Source: Nisaea sp.
GTDB taxonomy: Bacteria > Pseudomonadota > Alphaproteobacteria > Thalassobaculales > Thalassobaculaceae
DNA: 64,000 bases
NCBI RefSeq assembly: GCF_017640745.1
Contig: NZ_JAEPQA010000021.1
Location: 20,409-84,408 of the forward strand
Reading direction: 5' to 3'
Positions 44,571 to 53,460 of this stretch are shown one piece after another. A program made the position numbers and the translations under genes. Numbering within the stretch: the stretch's first letter is position 1; each line of letters opens with the position of its first letter. Under the pieces are notes generated by a model, which made no database searches, had not been told where the DNA came from, and worked only from the letters and a program-made list of their open reading frames with translations.

Positions 44571-45137
44571 CTAAAACTCCAGATCGGAGGAGAACATGGT
44601 CACCACGGGATTGCTGACCTTTACGCGCACGCCCTCACAATCGTAGGTCGCCTGATGTACGGTGGCCGAATACCGGTCTGATTCGAGCAGCGAGCCGGTC
44701 ACCTTGGTGCAGCCAAGGATCGTGTCATGCGCGCCGTTCTCCCCCGTAATCGGAAGAAACAGCCTCTGGACCAGGACATGCCGTTTGTCGTGCAGGGTCT
44801 GAGGGGCGATCGTGTGCAGGAGGTTTCCCGACTCAAGGCACTGATCGAGCCTGACGCGCAGTGCATGGGCTGTTTTCTGGGAGAGGAAGTCTTTCAGCAA
44901 CCGGCCTCGCAAGCCTTTGCCGTAGAGCGTATTCACGGCCTCGCCCACCAGCCGGTAGCGGTAGCAATTGGCTTCGGGGACCTTCTCGCAGAGCCAGACG
45001 AAAGGAAGTGCGGATCCAAGTTCGATGGGTTCAATCGACTTTCGTGCGGGAAAACGCGCATCGCCGCGCCAAGCAAACCACCGCTCCACCAACTTGGATA
45101 GCGTCGCGTCGGTGACATCCTCCAGGATCTGGTTCAT
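44571..45137 (-). CDS. PAS domain protein (PAS_5 type)
   Basis: A 188-residue cytoplasmic protein of the PAS_5 (PF07310) type: [40 protein letters not shown] and [19 protein letters not shown]. It is a stand-alone sensory PAS domain without an output domain, a class common in Rhodospirillales and Rhizobiales. The ligand and partner are unknown. It is read toward aroQ, ending 80 bases before the aroQ start. Confidence 0.85.
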   Translation of the reverse strand: MNQILEDVTDATLSKLVERWFAWRGDARFPARKSIEPIELGSALPFVWLCEKVPEANCYRYRLVGEAVNTLYGKGLRGRLLKDFLSQKTAHALRVRLDQCLESGNLLHTIAPQTLHDKRHVLVQRLFLPITGENGAHDTILGCTKVTGSLLESDRYSATVHQATYDCEGVRVKVSNPVVTMFSSDLEF

Positions 45138-45281
45138 GTTCCCAGCACTCTCGATCGGTCCCTTTTATATTCTCGCATGCCTGCAAGACTAGGTTTTAGT
45201 TTTCCGATAACATGACGTAATGGTTGTGGCAATGTTTCCGCTGCAAAGGTGACCAAGAGTGAACCTATCATATCTCAATGC

Positions 45282-45791
45282 TCACAGAAATGATTTGCTG
45301 GTCATCTTTTCCGCTCTTTTTGTCAATTTTTCCAATAATTTTATTAAATCCGCCTTTTCTTTCTCTGTAAGAGCTGAAGTCAGAAATGCCTCCCGATCGA
45401 GAGCCATCGGCACGATATGGTTGTAGATGGACTGTCCTGTCTCTGAAAGGGACAGGGTCGATTTCCGCCGGTCGTCCGGATCCGTCCGACGCAGGATATG
45501 TCCGGACTTTGACAGTTTGGCCGCGGCTCTGCTGACCTGAACCTTGTCCATGGCCGCGCGTCCACGAATTTCGTTCGCCGTCATCGGGCCGTCGCTTCCG
45601 AGTATGGCGATCAGGCGCCACTCCGGAATGCTTATGTCGAACTCGGCCTCGTAGAGCTTCTGGATGCTGCGCGATACCAGCGAGGACAGCAGCGCCAGAC
45701 GGTAAGGCAGGAAAGCATCCAGCGCGAACGCGCTGGCGGATATGCCGTCGTGGCTGGATTTCCGTCCTTCAGCGATCGCTTGACTTTTCAC
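45282..45791 (-). CDS. MarR-family regulator, likely controlling hppD
   Basis: A 169-residue winged-helix regulator: [40 protein letters not shown] and [20 protein letters not shown], with the DxRxxxLxLT-type wing. It is divergent from the 4-hydroxyphenylpyruvate dioxygenase gene, and a perfect palindrome lies 17 bases upstream of its start. It most likely represses both genes in response to a tyrosine catabolite (inference). Confidence 0.9.
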   Translation of the reverse strand: MKSQAIAEGRKSSHDGISASAFALDAFLPYRLALLSSLVSRSIQKLYEAEFDISIPEWRLIAILGSDGPMTANEIRGRAAMDKVQVSRAAAKLSKSGHILRRTDPDDRRKSTLSLSETGQSIYNHIVPMALDREAFLTSALTEKEKADLIKLLEKLTKRAEKMTSKSFL

Positions 45792-45807
45792 CCGCGTTCC
45801 TTAAATG

Positions 45808-45821
45808 GTTTCAATTGAAAC
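45808..45821. promoter_or_regulatory. MarR operator between regulator and hppD
   Basis: GTTTCAATTGAAAC is a perfect 14-bp palindrome (with an outer T/A pair at 45806 and 45823) in the 113-bp divergent gap, typical in size and AT-rich centre of MarR-family operators. Confidence 0.7.
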
Positions 45822-45904
45822 TAACTATCTCGACTGCTCAGACGTTCCTTGCTCGGCGAATCGCTGTCAAGGCGGATGACGTCGAAGCGAGAGGAGGAGA
45901 CAGC

Positions 45905-46996
45905 ATGGCGTCCGCGACACTGCCCCCGGTTCCGGGTGGATCGAAAGAGAACCCGATGGCGACAGACGGCTTCGAGTTCATCGAATATACCGCGCCCGAT
46001 CCGAAGCTGCTGACCGATCTGTTCGTGTCGCTCGGCTTCACCCCGGTCGCCCGCCACCGCTCTAAGGACGTGACGCTGTTCCGGCAGGGCGGGGTCAATT
46101 TCATCGTCAATGCCGAGCCGGACAGTTTCGCCCAGTCCTTCGCCAAGGTTCACGGACCGTCCTGCTGTGCCATCGCCTTCAGGGTGAAGGATGCCGCCGC
46201 GGCCTACGAGCGCGCGCTGAAGCTCGGCGCCAAGCCGTTCGAAGGCAAGGTCGGGCCGATGGAGCTCAATATCCCGGCCATTCACGGGATCGGCGACAGT
46301 CTGATTTATCTGGTCGACCGCTATGGCGATCGCTCGATCTATGACGTCGATTTCGTGCCTCTGGAAAATGCCGAACAGACGCCGTCCGGCGCCGGGTTCA
46401 CCTGCGTCGACCATCTGACGCACAATGTTCATCGCGGCCGCATGGATGTCTGGGCCGGTTTCTACGAAAAGCTCTTCAATTTCCGCGAGATCCGCTATTT
46501 CGATATCGAGGGCAAACTCACCGGCCTGAAATCCCGCGCGATGACCAGCCCGTGCGGTAAGATCCGGATTCCGATCAACGAATCGGCCGACGACAAATCG
46601 CAGATCGAAGAATATCTGCATGCCTACAAAGGCGAGGGAATCCAGCACATCGCGCTGGCGACGGAAGATATTTTCGCCAGTGTCGAGAGCCTCAAGGCCA
46701 CCGGTACCCGGTTCATGGATCCGCCGCCGGCCACGTACTACGACATGCTGGAAGAACGGCTTCCAGGACATGGCGAGGATGTCGTGCGCATGAAGCAGCA
46801 CGGCATCCTGATCGACGGAGCACCGACGGAAAATGGCGGCCTGCTGCTGCAGATCTTCACCTCGACGGTGATTGGGCCGATTTTCTTCGAGCTGATCCAG
46901 CGCAAGGGCGACGAGGGATTCGGGGAAGGCAATTTCCGGGCTCTGTTCGAATCCATCGAACAGGATCAGGTGAAGCGCGGCGTTCTGGAGGCTTAA
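45905..46996 (+). CDS. hppD: 4-hydroxyphenylpyruvate dioxygenase
   Basis: A 363-residue non-haem iron enzyme. The three metal ligands fit the His in CVDHLTHNV, the His in GIQHIALAT and the Glu in [13 protein letters not shown]. The N-terminal half repeats the glyoxalase-like fold without ligands. It converts 4-hydroxyphenylpyruvate to homogentisate in tyrosine degradation. I use the ATG at 45905 with GGAGGAG upstream rather than 45815, which lies in the operator. No further homogentisate gene is adjacent. Confidence 0.95.
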   Translation: MASATLPPVPGGSKENPMATDGFEFIEYTAPDPKLLTDLFVSLGFTPVARHRSKDVTLFRQGGVNFIVNAEPDSFAQSFAKVHGPSCCAIAFRVKDAAAAYERALKLGAKPFEGKVGPMELNIPAIHGIGDSLIYLVDRYGDRSIYDVDFVPLENAEQTPSGAGFTCVDHLTHNVHRGRMDVWAGFYEKLFNFREIRYFDIEGKLTGLKSRAMTSPCGKIRIPINESADDKSQIEEYLHAYKGEGIQHIALATEDIFASVESLKATGTRFMDPPPATYYDMLEERLPGHGEDVVRMKQHGILIDGAPTENGGLLLQIFTSTVIGPIFFELIQRKGDEGFGEGNFRALFESIEQDQVKRGVLEA

Positions 46997-47105
46997 GAAA
47001 CTAAAAAACGCGCCGCTTGACCGGGAGCGGGTTTAGGCCTTGGGTTGCTGATCGGCGTGTCGGCTAATGCTATGGCGCGCGCACGTTTTTCAGTCTGGAG
47101 CCTTC

Positions 47106-47159
47106 ATGCCTGCCTGCATTTCTGACGGCGCGTTGCGCGCACCGGTGCATGCCACATGA
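47106..47159 (+). CDS. 17-codon leader peptide upstream of the MFS gene
   Basis: The frame ATG...TGA encodes MPACISDGALRAPVHAT. It has a good ribosome site, GGAG ending five bases before the ATG. Its stop TGA (47157-47159) overlaps the MFS start ATG (47156-47158) as ATGA. The last third lies in the left arm of the 22-bp hairpin. The MFS start itself has no ribosome site, so the leader probably supplies ribosomes by termination-reinitiation. Confidence 0.6.
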   Translation: MPACISDGALRAPVHAT

Positions 47160-47184
47160 CAGATGTGGCATGCACCGGTGCGCG
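47136..47184 (+). promoter_or_regulatory. 22-bp perfect hairpin over the MFS start codon
   Basis: Positions 47136-47157 pair without mismatch with 47163-47184 around a five-base loop (GACAG). The MFS start codon is at the loop edge. A ribosome stopping at the leader TGA would cover and melt the stem. The arms could alternatively be a DNA operator, since the inner part CACCGGTGCATGCC is itself palindromic in pieces. Confidence 0.75.
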
Positions 47185-48409
47185 GCAGACCGCTACCCGG
47201 GTCTTCGTAATATTGTGTGCGTTCCTGACGCTGGTTCAGATCAACCGGGTCGGCGGAGGCGTAATCGCGAACGGCCTGATCGAGCAGCGGGGAATATCCC
47301 CGGCGGCGCTCGGCGGCATCATCGGCGCAATGTCGCTCGCCGCAGCGGCGGTACAGATCCCGATGGGAATTCTTTTCGACCGCTACGGCGCCCGTCTCAC
47401 CACCTCGATCCTGAGCCTGATCGGCGTCTTCGGAATTGCCGTTTTTGCGGTCGCCGAGACCGCCGCCACTCTGACCGGCGGCCGCATCATTATCGGAATA
47501 GGCCATGCGGGCGCGGTCACGACCGTCTATCTGATCGTGCTCGGCTGGACGAGTCCGGACAGGGTCGCGACCATTTCAGCGCGCCTGATTGCGATCTCCG
47601 GCGCGCTCAGCGGCGCGCTCGCGACGGCGCCGCTGGCCATCATGTTGCAGAAATTCGGCTTCACGCAGAGCTTCCTGCTCCTCGCAGCGGCGATCCTGAT
47701 ACTCACGGTCCTGATCTTCTTCTATGTGCGCGACCGTCCGCCGGGGGTCGAGCGACCGGCCCGGCCGAAGGAAAGTGTCGGCAAGGCATTCGCGGCAATT
47801 CTGGAAATGATGAAGGACCGCGATATCCGAGGCACGCTGATCATGGCGAGCTGCTTTGCGGCACCGTTTGCCACGATCGGCGGGCTGTGGGCCGGGCCCT
47901 ACCTGCGGGACGTTCACGGGCTGAACCAGACCGGTGCAGGTTACGTGCTTCTGGTCATGGTCCTGTCGCTGAATGCGGGGACGCTGGCCTTCGGTCCGCT
48001 GGACCGCATATTCAATTCCCGGAAGAAGGTCGTCCTCGGGAGCTGCGCTGCCATGGTCCTGACGCTGGGCGCACTTGCTCTTCTGCCGCACCCGCCGTTA
48101 TGGCTTGCCGTGACCATCCTGGTCCTGTTCTGCGTAACGTCGCCGTTTTTCGTTGTGCTGGCAGCGCACTGCCGGGGCTTCGTTCCCGACTATCTCGCCG
48201 GACGCGCGATCACCTGTATGAGCCTCGTCGGGGTCGGGGCGATCTTTGTGACGCAATGGGTCACCGGATTCATCGTCGATTATGCCTCCAGCGACGCGAG
48301 CGTCGCATACCGCCTCGTCTTCGCGACGGTTGCCGGCCTCATCGTTGTCGCATCGCTGTTTTATGCGCGCGTCCGGGATATTCCTCCTGCGCCTGCGGCA
48401 GCCGAGTAG
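47156..48409 (+). CDS. MFS transporter
   Basis: A 417-residue major facilitator with about 12 helices. The loop motif DRYGARLTT after helix 2 is the MFS motif A region (FDRYGAR), and helix 5 has SGALSGALATAP. N- and C-halves are joined by a polar loop (RPPGVERPARPKES). The substrate is unknown. The start codon lies in a hairpin and overlaps a leader ORF. It ends one base before the convergent DsbA-like stop. Confidence 0.88.
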   Translation: MTDVACTGARQTATRVFVILCAFLTLVQINRVGGGVIANGLIEQRGISPAALGGIIGAMSLAAAAVQIPMGILFDRYGARLTTSILSLIGVFGIAVFAVAETAATLTGGRIIIGIGHAGAVTTVYLIVLGWTSPDRVATISARLIAISGALSGALATAPLAIMLQKFGFTQSFLLLAAAILILTVLIFFYVRDRPPGVERPARPKESVGKAFAAILEMMKDRDIRGTLIMASCFAAPFATIGGLWAGPYLRDVHGLNQTGAGYVLLVMVLSLNAGTLAFGPLDRIFNSRKKVVLGSCAAMVLTLGALALLPHPPLWLAVTILVLFCVTSPFFVVLAAHCRGFVPDYLAGRAITCMSLVGVGAIFVTQWVTGFIVDYASSDASVAYRLVFATVAGLIVVASLFYARVRDIPPAPAAAE

Positions 48410-48410
48410 C

Positions 48411-49178
48411 TCAGCTCTTGCGGGCTGCTTCGATCTGCTGGACCAGGATATCGAGCCCGACGGCGCCTGGCAGGATCTCGTCGCCGATGACGAAGGCGGG
48501 CGTGCCGTTCACGCCGAGGGTCCGGGCCAGCATCGTGGCGTCGCGGATCGTCTTCTCGGTTTCCGGCGACGCCATGTCGGTCTTCAGTTTCTCGATGTCG
48601 AGGCCGACCTCGCGCGCGGTCTGAAATACCGCCTCGTCGCTGAGACGCCCGCGATAGGCCATCAGCGCGACATGGAATTCCCGGTAGCTGCCTTGTTTGA
48701 GGGCGGCGACCGAGGCCCTGGCGGCGGTCACCGAAGCGGGGCCGAGGATGGGGAATTCCTTCATCACCCAGCGCACGTTGGGATCCTGCTTCAGCAGCTG
48801 CATTACGGGCTCGACCATGCGCTTGCAGTAGCCGCACTGATAGTCGAAGAACTCCACCACGGTGATGTCGCCGTCCGGATTGCCGAGGACCGGATCGCTC
48901 GGGTTCGCCACGAGTTCGGCTTGCAGCCGGGTCAGGGCAAGGCGCTGCTGTTCCTTCTCGGCGGCTTCCTGGCGCTGCTGCATCGCATTCAGCGACTCAA
49001 CGATCACCTCCGGATGTTTCAGGATGTAGTCGCGGATGGCAGCGTCCAGCGCGCCTTTCTGGGCCTCGGAAAATGGCTCGGCGGCAAAGGCGGGTGCGTT
49101 GCCGAGAGCGGCGGCGACGGTGGCCGCGGCAGCCAGTTTCGACATTTTTCGGAGAGCTGGAAGTCGCGTGGGGGCCAT
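48411..49178 (-). CDS. DsbA-family thiol oxidoreductase (Com1-like)
   Basis: A 255-residue exported protein (signal region LPALRKMSKLAAAATVAAAL to APAFA). An N-terminal helical segment (AIRDYILKHPEVIVESLNAM, then a Gln/Glu-rich coiled coil) is followed by the thioredoxin fold with the active site CGYC in VEFFDYQCGYCKRMV and a cis-Pro in NGTPAFVIG. It is probably a periplasmic disulphide oxidase or isomerase of the Com1/ScsC-like class. The ATG at 49178 with AAAGG upstream was preferred to one at 49262. Confidence 0.9.
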   Translation of the reverse strand: MAPTRLPALRKMSKLAAAATVAAALGNAPAFAAEPFSEAQKGALDAAIRDYILKHPEVIVESLNAMQQRQEAAEKEQQRLALTRLQAELVANPSDPVLGNPDGDITVVEFFDYQCGYCKRMVEPVMQLLKQDPNVRWVMKEFPILGPASVTAARASVAALKQGSYREFHVALMAYRGRLSDEAVFQTAREVGLDIEKLKTDMASPETEKTIRDATMLARTLGVNGTPAFVIGDEILPGAVGLDILVQQIEAARKS

Positions 49179-49268
49179 GCGCCGTGCCTTTCCGGTTCGT
49201 GATTTGGACGCGGACTTTGATCCGGAACGTCCCGGCATGCAACCCACGTTCGCGTTATGCAACGCGGA

Positions 49269-50636
49269 TCAGCGGGTCTTGCGTTCGCGGTCGCGCGGCG
49301 TTGATAGCTGCTCGATATCCGTCGCCCGGAGCCACGGTTCCGTATTCGGCTGCAGTTTCTGCTTGGCCCGGTTCGCCTGCAGGGCCGCGTCCCGTTCGCG
49401 TCCTGACCTGTAGGCTTCTTCGGCGAGTGCCAGGGCGGACATGCCATGGTCTCCATTGCGGCCATACGCGATCGCAAGCTGGCGCCAGGCGAAAGTCGAG
49501 CTCGGCATTTCCTGCACGACCCTTTCAAGGTGTGTCTGCGCTTCGGCGCTGGCTTCCGGACCTTCGCGCGCGAGCAGAACCCGGGCGAGTTCGAGCTGGA
49601 TGCGCGGCGCGTCCGGAAGCAACTCATGGGCGGTGCGGTAGGACCCCTCTGCCTCTGCGGGCTTTCCAGCCTCGAACAGGATCTGACCCTTGAGTTCGTG
49701 GAAATACGGATCCTTCGGATATTCCTCCAGCAGACCGTCGACCATCGTGACGGCCTTGTTCATGTCCGGCAGCCGGTAGGTCGCGATGGCGCGGGCGTAG
49801 CGTGCCTCCAGCGAAGAGTCGCTCTCTTCGTAGTCCCGGAAGGTCCGTGCGGGGCTGCGGATGAAGCCTTTAAGTTTGGCGACCATACGCCGGTGTTTGA
49901 TCTGCAGGTCGTCGGACAGCTTCGCGTCGGAGAAGCGCGAGTTCGCGACATGCGCCTCGACGAAGGAAATCCGGTCCTGGGTCAGCGGGTGCGTGCTGGC
50001 ATAGGGCGAGCGGCTGCGGCCGCTGAGCAGTTCCTGCCCGCTCAGGGTAGAGAGAAACTCGAGCATGCCCTTCGAGGATTCGCGGTTGGCGTCGAGGTAG
50101 CGGACCGCGGCCTGGTCCGCCGCGGATTCCTGGGTCCGGCTGTAGGAGAGCAGGGAGTCCTGCACGGCCGCCTGAGTGCCTTGGAAAATCGCGCCGGCGG
50201 CATCGCCGCGGCCTGTCGCAAGCGCCGCGCCGGCGCCGAGAATGATTCCGAGCAGGGCGTTCTGGCTGGCGTTGCGGAGGGCTTCGCCCGTCCGTGCAAG
50301 ATGCCCGCCGGCGATATGGCCGGTTTCGTGCGCGATCACGCCGAGGAGCTGTTCCGGCGTTTCGGTCGCCATCAGGAGGCCTGTATGGAAGAAGATGTTC
50401 TGCCCGCCCGCGACGAAGGCGTTCAGCGTGTCGTCGTTAATGAAATAAATATCGATCGCGGAAGGCGACAGACCGGCCGTCTGGAAGACCGGCGTGGCCA
50501 GTTCGCGGATGTAGAACTCGATCTCGGTGTCCGTGACATAGGAGCGTGCGTCGGCCGTCCGGGACGCTCCGGCAAGAAAGACGAGGGCGGTCACCAGCGC
50601 AATTAGATGCTTGCCAACGCGGGCTTTGCACTTCAT
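49269..50636 (-). CDS. M48 metalloprotease with TPR repeats (BepA-like)
   Basis: A 455-residue exported protease (signal MKCKARVGKHLIALVTALVF). The zinc site HETGH is in LLGVIAHETGHIAGGH, with the third ligand Glu in ESAADQAAVRYLD. The C-terminal part (about 270-430) has tetratricopeptide repeats (DPYFHELKGQILFEAGKPAE, LELARVLLAREGPEASAEAQ). BepA/YfgC proteins assist or degrade outer-membrane proteins such as LptD. The gene is followed closely by the DsbA-like gene, which fits envelope quality control. Confidence 0.93.
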   Translation of the reverse strand: MKCKARVGKHLIALVTALVFLAGASRTADARSYVTDTEIEFYIRELATPVFQTAGLSPSAIDIYFINDDTLNAFVAGGQNIFFHTGLLMATETPEQLLGVIAHETGHIAGGHLARTGEALRNASQNALLGIILGAGAALATGRGDAAGAIFQGTQAAVQDSLLSYSRTQESAADQAAVRYLDANRESSKGMLEFLSTLSGQELLSGRSRSPYASTHPLTQDRISFVEAHVANSRFSDAKLSDDLQIKHRRMVAKLKGFIRSPARTFRDYEESDSSLEARYARAIATYRLPDMNKAVTMVDGLLEEYPKDPYFHELKGQILFEAGKPAEAEGSYRTAHELLPDAPRIQLELARVLLAREGPEASAEAQTHLERVVQEMPSSTFAWRQLAIAYGRNGDHGMSALALAEEAYRSGRERDAALQANRAKQKLQPNTEPWLRATDIEQLSTPRDRERKTR

Positions 50637-50735
50637 GGATTTCGGTCCGAGCCTGTTGGTGCGGTGCGCATGAGCGTCTCATGTGCGCGCCCCAAGGGTG
50701 GCATTCAATAGCCGGCGGCAAATTGAGGGGAAGTT

Positions 50736-52289
50736 ATGTTTCGTAAATCCGTGCCTTTGGCATTGGCTATGTGCGCCGGTTTGCTTTCGGGCTGTGCGAG
50801 CGACGAGGTTGTCCAGGTCACGGAAGGTTTTTTCGGCGCGATCGCCGTTGACGAGCCGCGCGCGGCGCTGGTCGCGCAGGATGTGCTCGTCGAGGGCGGC
50901 AATGCCGCGGACGCCGCGGTTTCGGCTTTCTTCACCCTGGCCGTCACGCTGCCGTCTTCCGCCGGCCTCGGCGCGAGCGGAAAGTGCGTCGTGTTCGATC
51001 CGCAAAGCAAGCGCTTCGAGCAACTTTCATTCCTGCCGCGGCCGCTCTCGGATAGGCCGGATGCGCTCGCGGTCCCGATCGGCCCGCGGGCGATGTTCGC
51101 GCTGCATGCCAGATACGGCCGGCTGCCGTTCGGCCAACTGATTGGCGATGCCGAGCAGCTGGCCCGTTTCGGCGATATCGTCTCGCGCCGCCTTGCCGAA
51201 GATCTCGTGCGCGATGGCGCGGTCCTCGCCGGGGGCGGGTCCGAACTGCTGGCCCCGTCGGGGGCTGTCCTCGGTGCGGGCGCGCCTCTGGTCCAGCTGG
51301 ATCTCGCCGGAACCTTGAGCCGGCTGCGCATCGCCGGCGTCGGGGATCTTTATACCGGCCAGCTCGCCAAGCGTTATGCCGAAGGCGCGCAGGCGATTGG
51401 ATATACGGCCGATCTCGCTCGTATGAGGCAGGAAGTTCCGTTCTGGTCCGCCGCGTCCGGTGTAGAATTCGACAATCATCTCTGGGCTGTCGCCGCCGGC
51501 CGGGCCGAAGACGAAGCGCTGCTGGCGAAGACGCTCTCGATTGCCTTTCACGAGGCGGACTGGTCTCCGGCACCAAGCGACGCAGACCCGGTCATGATTG
51601 CGGAGATGCAGGTGCGCGCCGCAAACGCGGTTGCCGAAGGCAATATGGATGCGAGCGACGACGAGGCGGAGCGGCTGTTCGATGGATTCCGTCCGGAAGC
51701 ATCGCGCAGCCGGGCGGTTCCGGCGGCGGTCTCGCTCTTCGGGGGGCGGTCCCATGCGGGCGCGACCAGCTTCTCGATCACCGACAAACGCGGTCTTTCC
51801 GTCGGCTGCGCGCTGACCATGAATTCCGCGTTCGGAACGGGAAAGGTGCTGCCTGAAATGGGGGCGCTGGCGGCTCCGGCCCGTCCCGGTAGCGAGGCGC
51901 CGCTGGCGGCCGCGGTGATCGCAGGCAATAACAAGGCCTGGCAGGTCCACATGACCGCGATGGCGGCCGGCGGCCGGCCGGTCGTATCCGCACTGGCGCC
52001 GGTGATCGCGCGTCACTACGTCGGAAAACAGGAAGCGACCGCAGCGGTTGCCGTGCCGCGCTCGCACTATGACATGGCTGCGGACGCACTGTTCGCCGAG
52101 CAAGGCCTGTCGCAGGGCGCGGTCAACGCGGCCACGGCGGCGGGTTATCAGGTACGCCAGGCGGAATCGCCGCTCGCGGCCGTGCGCCTGTTCCGATGCA
52201 ACGGCGGTCTGCCCAGGAGTGAGCTCGATTGCGGCGTTGCGGACGATCCGCGCGGCCGCGGTCTGGTCCTTTACGAAGCCGTCAAGTAA
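50736..52289 (+). CDS. divergent gamma-glutamyltransferase-like lipoprotein
   Basis: A 517-residue protein with a lipobox (LAMCAGLLSGC), so it is predicted to be a lipoprotein. The first half has EGGNAADAAVSAFFTLAV, the gamma-glutamyltransferase fold. The nucleophile of the family is a Thr in a TTH motif at an internal cleavage site; here the equivalent is GATSFSITD with Thr at about residue 344. Other substrate motifs (GxGGGG, NNEMDDF) are altered (LGASGK, MNSAFG). It may therefore be a divergent amidohydrolase or an inactive relative. It is divergent from the M48 gene. Confidence 0.8.
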   Translation: MFRKSVPLALAMCAGLLSGCASDEVVQVTEGFFGAIAVDEPRAALVAQDVLVEGGNAADAAVSAFFTLAVTLPSSAGLGASGKCVVFDPQSKRFEQLSFLPRPLSDRPDALAVPIGPRAMFALHARYGRLPFGQLIGDAEQLARFGDIVSRRLAEDLVRDGAVLAGGGSELLAPSGAVLGAGAPLVQLDLAGTLSRLRIAGVGDLYTGQLAKRYAEGAQAIGYTADLARMRQEVPFWSAASGVEFDNHLWAVAAGRAEDEALLAKTLSIAFHEADWSPAPSDADPVMIAEMQVRAANAVAEGNMDASDDEAERLFDGFRPEASRSRAVPAAVSLFGGRSHAGATSFSITDKRGLSVGCALTMNSAFGTGKVLPEMGALAAPARPGSEAPLAAAVIAGNNKAWQVHMTAMAAGGRPVVSALAPVIARHYVGKQEATAAVAVPRSHYDMAADALFAEQGLSQGAVNAATAAGYQVRQAESPLAAVRLFRCNGGLPRSELDCGVADDPRGRGLVLYEAVK

Positions 52290-52305
52290 GCGGGAAGCGA
52301 TCGTC

Positions 52306-53457
52306 ATGAGCCTGAAGATCTCGCGGCGCGGTGCCGTTCCCGCCTTCATCGTCATGGATGTCATGCAGGCCGCGGCAGATCGGGAGGCGGCCGGCGGCGA
52401 CGTGCTGCATCTCGAGGTCGGCCAGCCTTCTACCCCGGCGCCGCGCGGCGTCCTTGAGGCGGCGGAGCGGGCGCTCAGGAGCGACAAGATCGGTTACACG
52501 CTGGCGGGCGGGATCGCGCCGCTGCGCGAGCGCATCGCCAAGCATTACAAGGACTGGTACGGCGTCTCCCTCGATCCGTCGCGGATCATGGTCACGACCG
52601 GTTCTTCCGGTGCCTTCCAGGTCGCGTTTCTCGCCGCCTTCGAGGCCGGGGACAGGGTGGCGATGGCCTCGCCCGGCTATCCTGCCTACCGCAACATCCT
52701 CTCCGCCCTTGGCGTGGAGACGGTGCTGCTGGAGACCGAGCGCAGGCATCGCTATCAGCCGACGCCGGACCTGCTCGATGCGGTGGAGGGCAGGCTCGAC
52801 GGTCTGATAGTGGCCAGCCCGTCGAACCCGACCGGCACCATGCTCGGCGCCGAGGAACTTTCGGCCCTGACACGGTATTGCAAGGCGAAGGGCATCCGGC
52901 TGGTGTCCGACGAAATCTATCACGGCATCGGCTTCGGCACCCGGCCGGTCTCGGCGCTTGAGAGCGACGACCAGGCGATCGTCATCAACAGCTTCTCGAA
53001 ATATTTCTCCATGACCGGCTGGCGCCTCGGCTGGATGGTGGTGCCTGAGGATCTGGCGCGCTCGATGGAGTGCCTGGCGCAGAACTTCTTCATTTCGCCG
53101 CCGACGCTCTCCCAGCATGCCGCCATTGCGGCCTTCGACTGCCACGAGGAGCTGGAGGCGAATGTCGCGCGCTATGCGAAGAACCGGGAAGTCCTCCTGA
53201 ACGAGCTTCCGGCGGCCGGGCTTGACGATCTCGCACCGGCGGACGGCGCTTTCTACATCTATGCCGATGTCACGCGCTTCACCAACGACAGCGTGGATTT
53301 CTCGAAGCGGATGCTGAACGAGATCGGCATCGCCGCCACGCCTGGGGTGGATTTCGATCCGGCCCGCGGTCATGGCGGGCTGCGCTTCTCCTTCGCCGGC
53401 GCCACCGACGACATGGTCGAGGCGGCGGCGCGGCTGAAGGGCTGGCTTAAGCGTTAA
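52306..53457 (+). CDS. class I/II PLP-dependent aminotransferase
   Basis: A 383-residue enzyme: LHLEVGQPSTPAPRGVLEA, IGYTLAGGIAPLRERIAKHY, GSSGAFQVAFLAAFEAGD, SPSNPTGTMLG, LVSDEIYHGIGF and the PLP lysine in NSFSKYFSMTGWRLGW, with LRFSFAG near the end for the carboxylate-binding Arg. The specific amino acid is not predictable. It starts 16 bases after the GGT-like stop, so they are probably co-transcribed. Confidence 0.93.
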   Translation: MSLKISRRGAVPAFIVMDVMQAAADREAAGGDVLHLEVGQPSTPAPRGVLEAAERALRSDKIGYTLAGGIAPLRERIAKHYKDWYGVSLDPSRIMVTTGSSGAFQVAFLAAFEAGDRVAMASPGYPAYRNILSALGVETVLLETERRHRYQPTPDLLDAVEGRLDGLIVASPSNPTGTMLGAEELSALTRYCKAKGIRLVSDEIYHGIGFGTRPVSALESDDQAIVINSFSKYFSMTGWRLGWMVVPEDLARSMECLAQNFFISPPTLSQHAAIAAFDCHEELEANVARYAKNREVLLNELPAAGLDDLAPADGAFYIYADVTRFTNDSVDFSKRMLNEIGIAATPGVDFDPARGHGGLRFSFAGATDDMVEAAARLKGWLKR

Positions 53458-53460
53458 GGC

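Noticed and set aside
47136..47184. Intrinsic terminator of hppD
   Set aside because: The hairpin is not followed by a T run and covers the start of the next gene.
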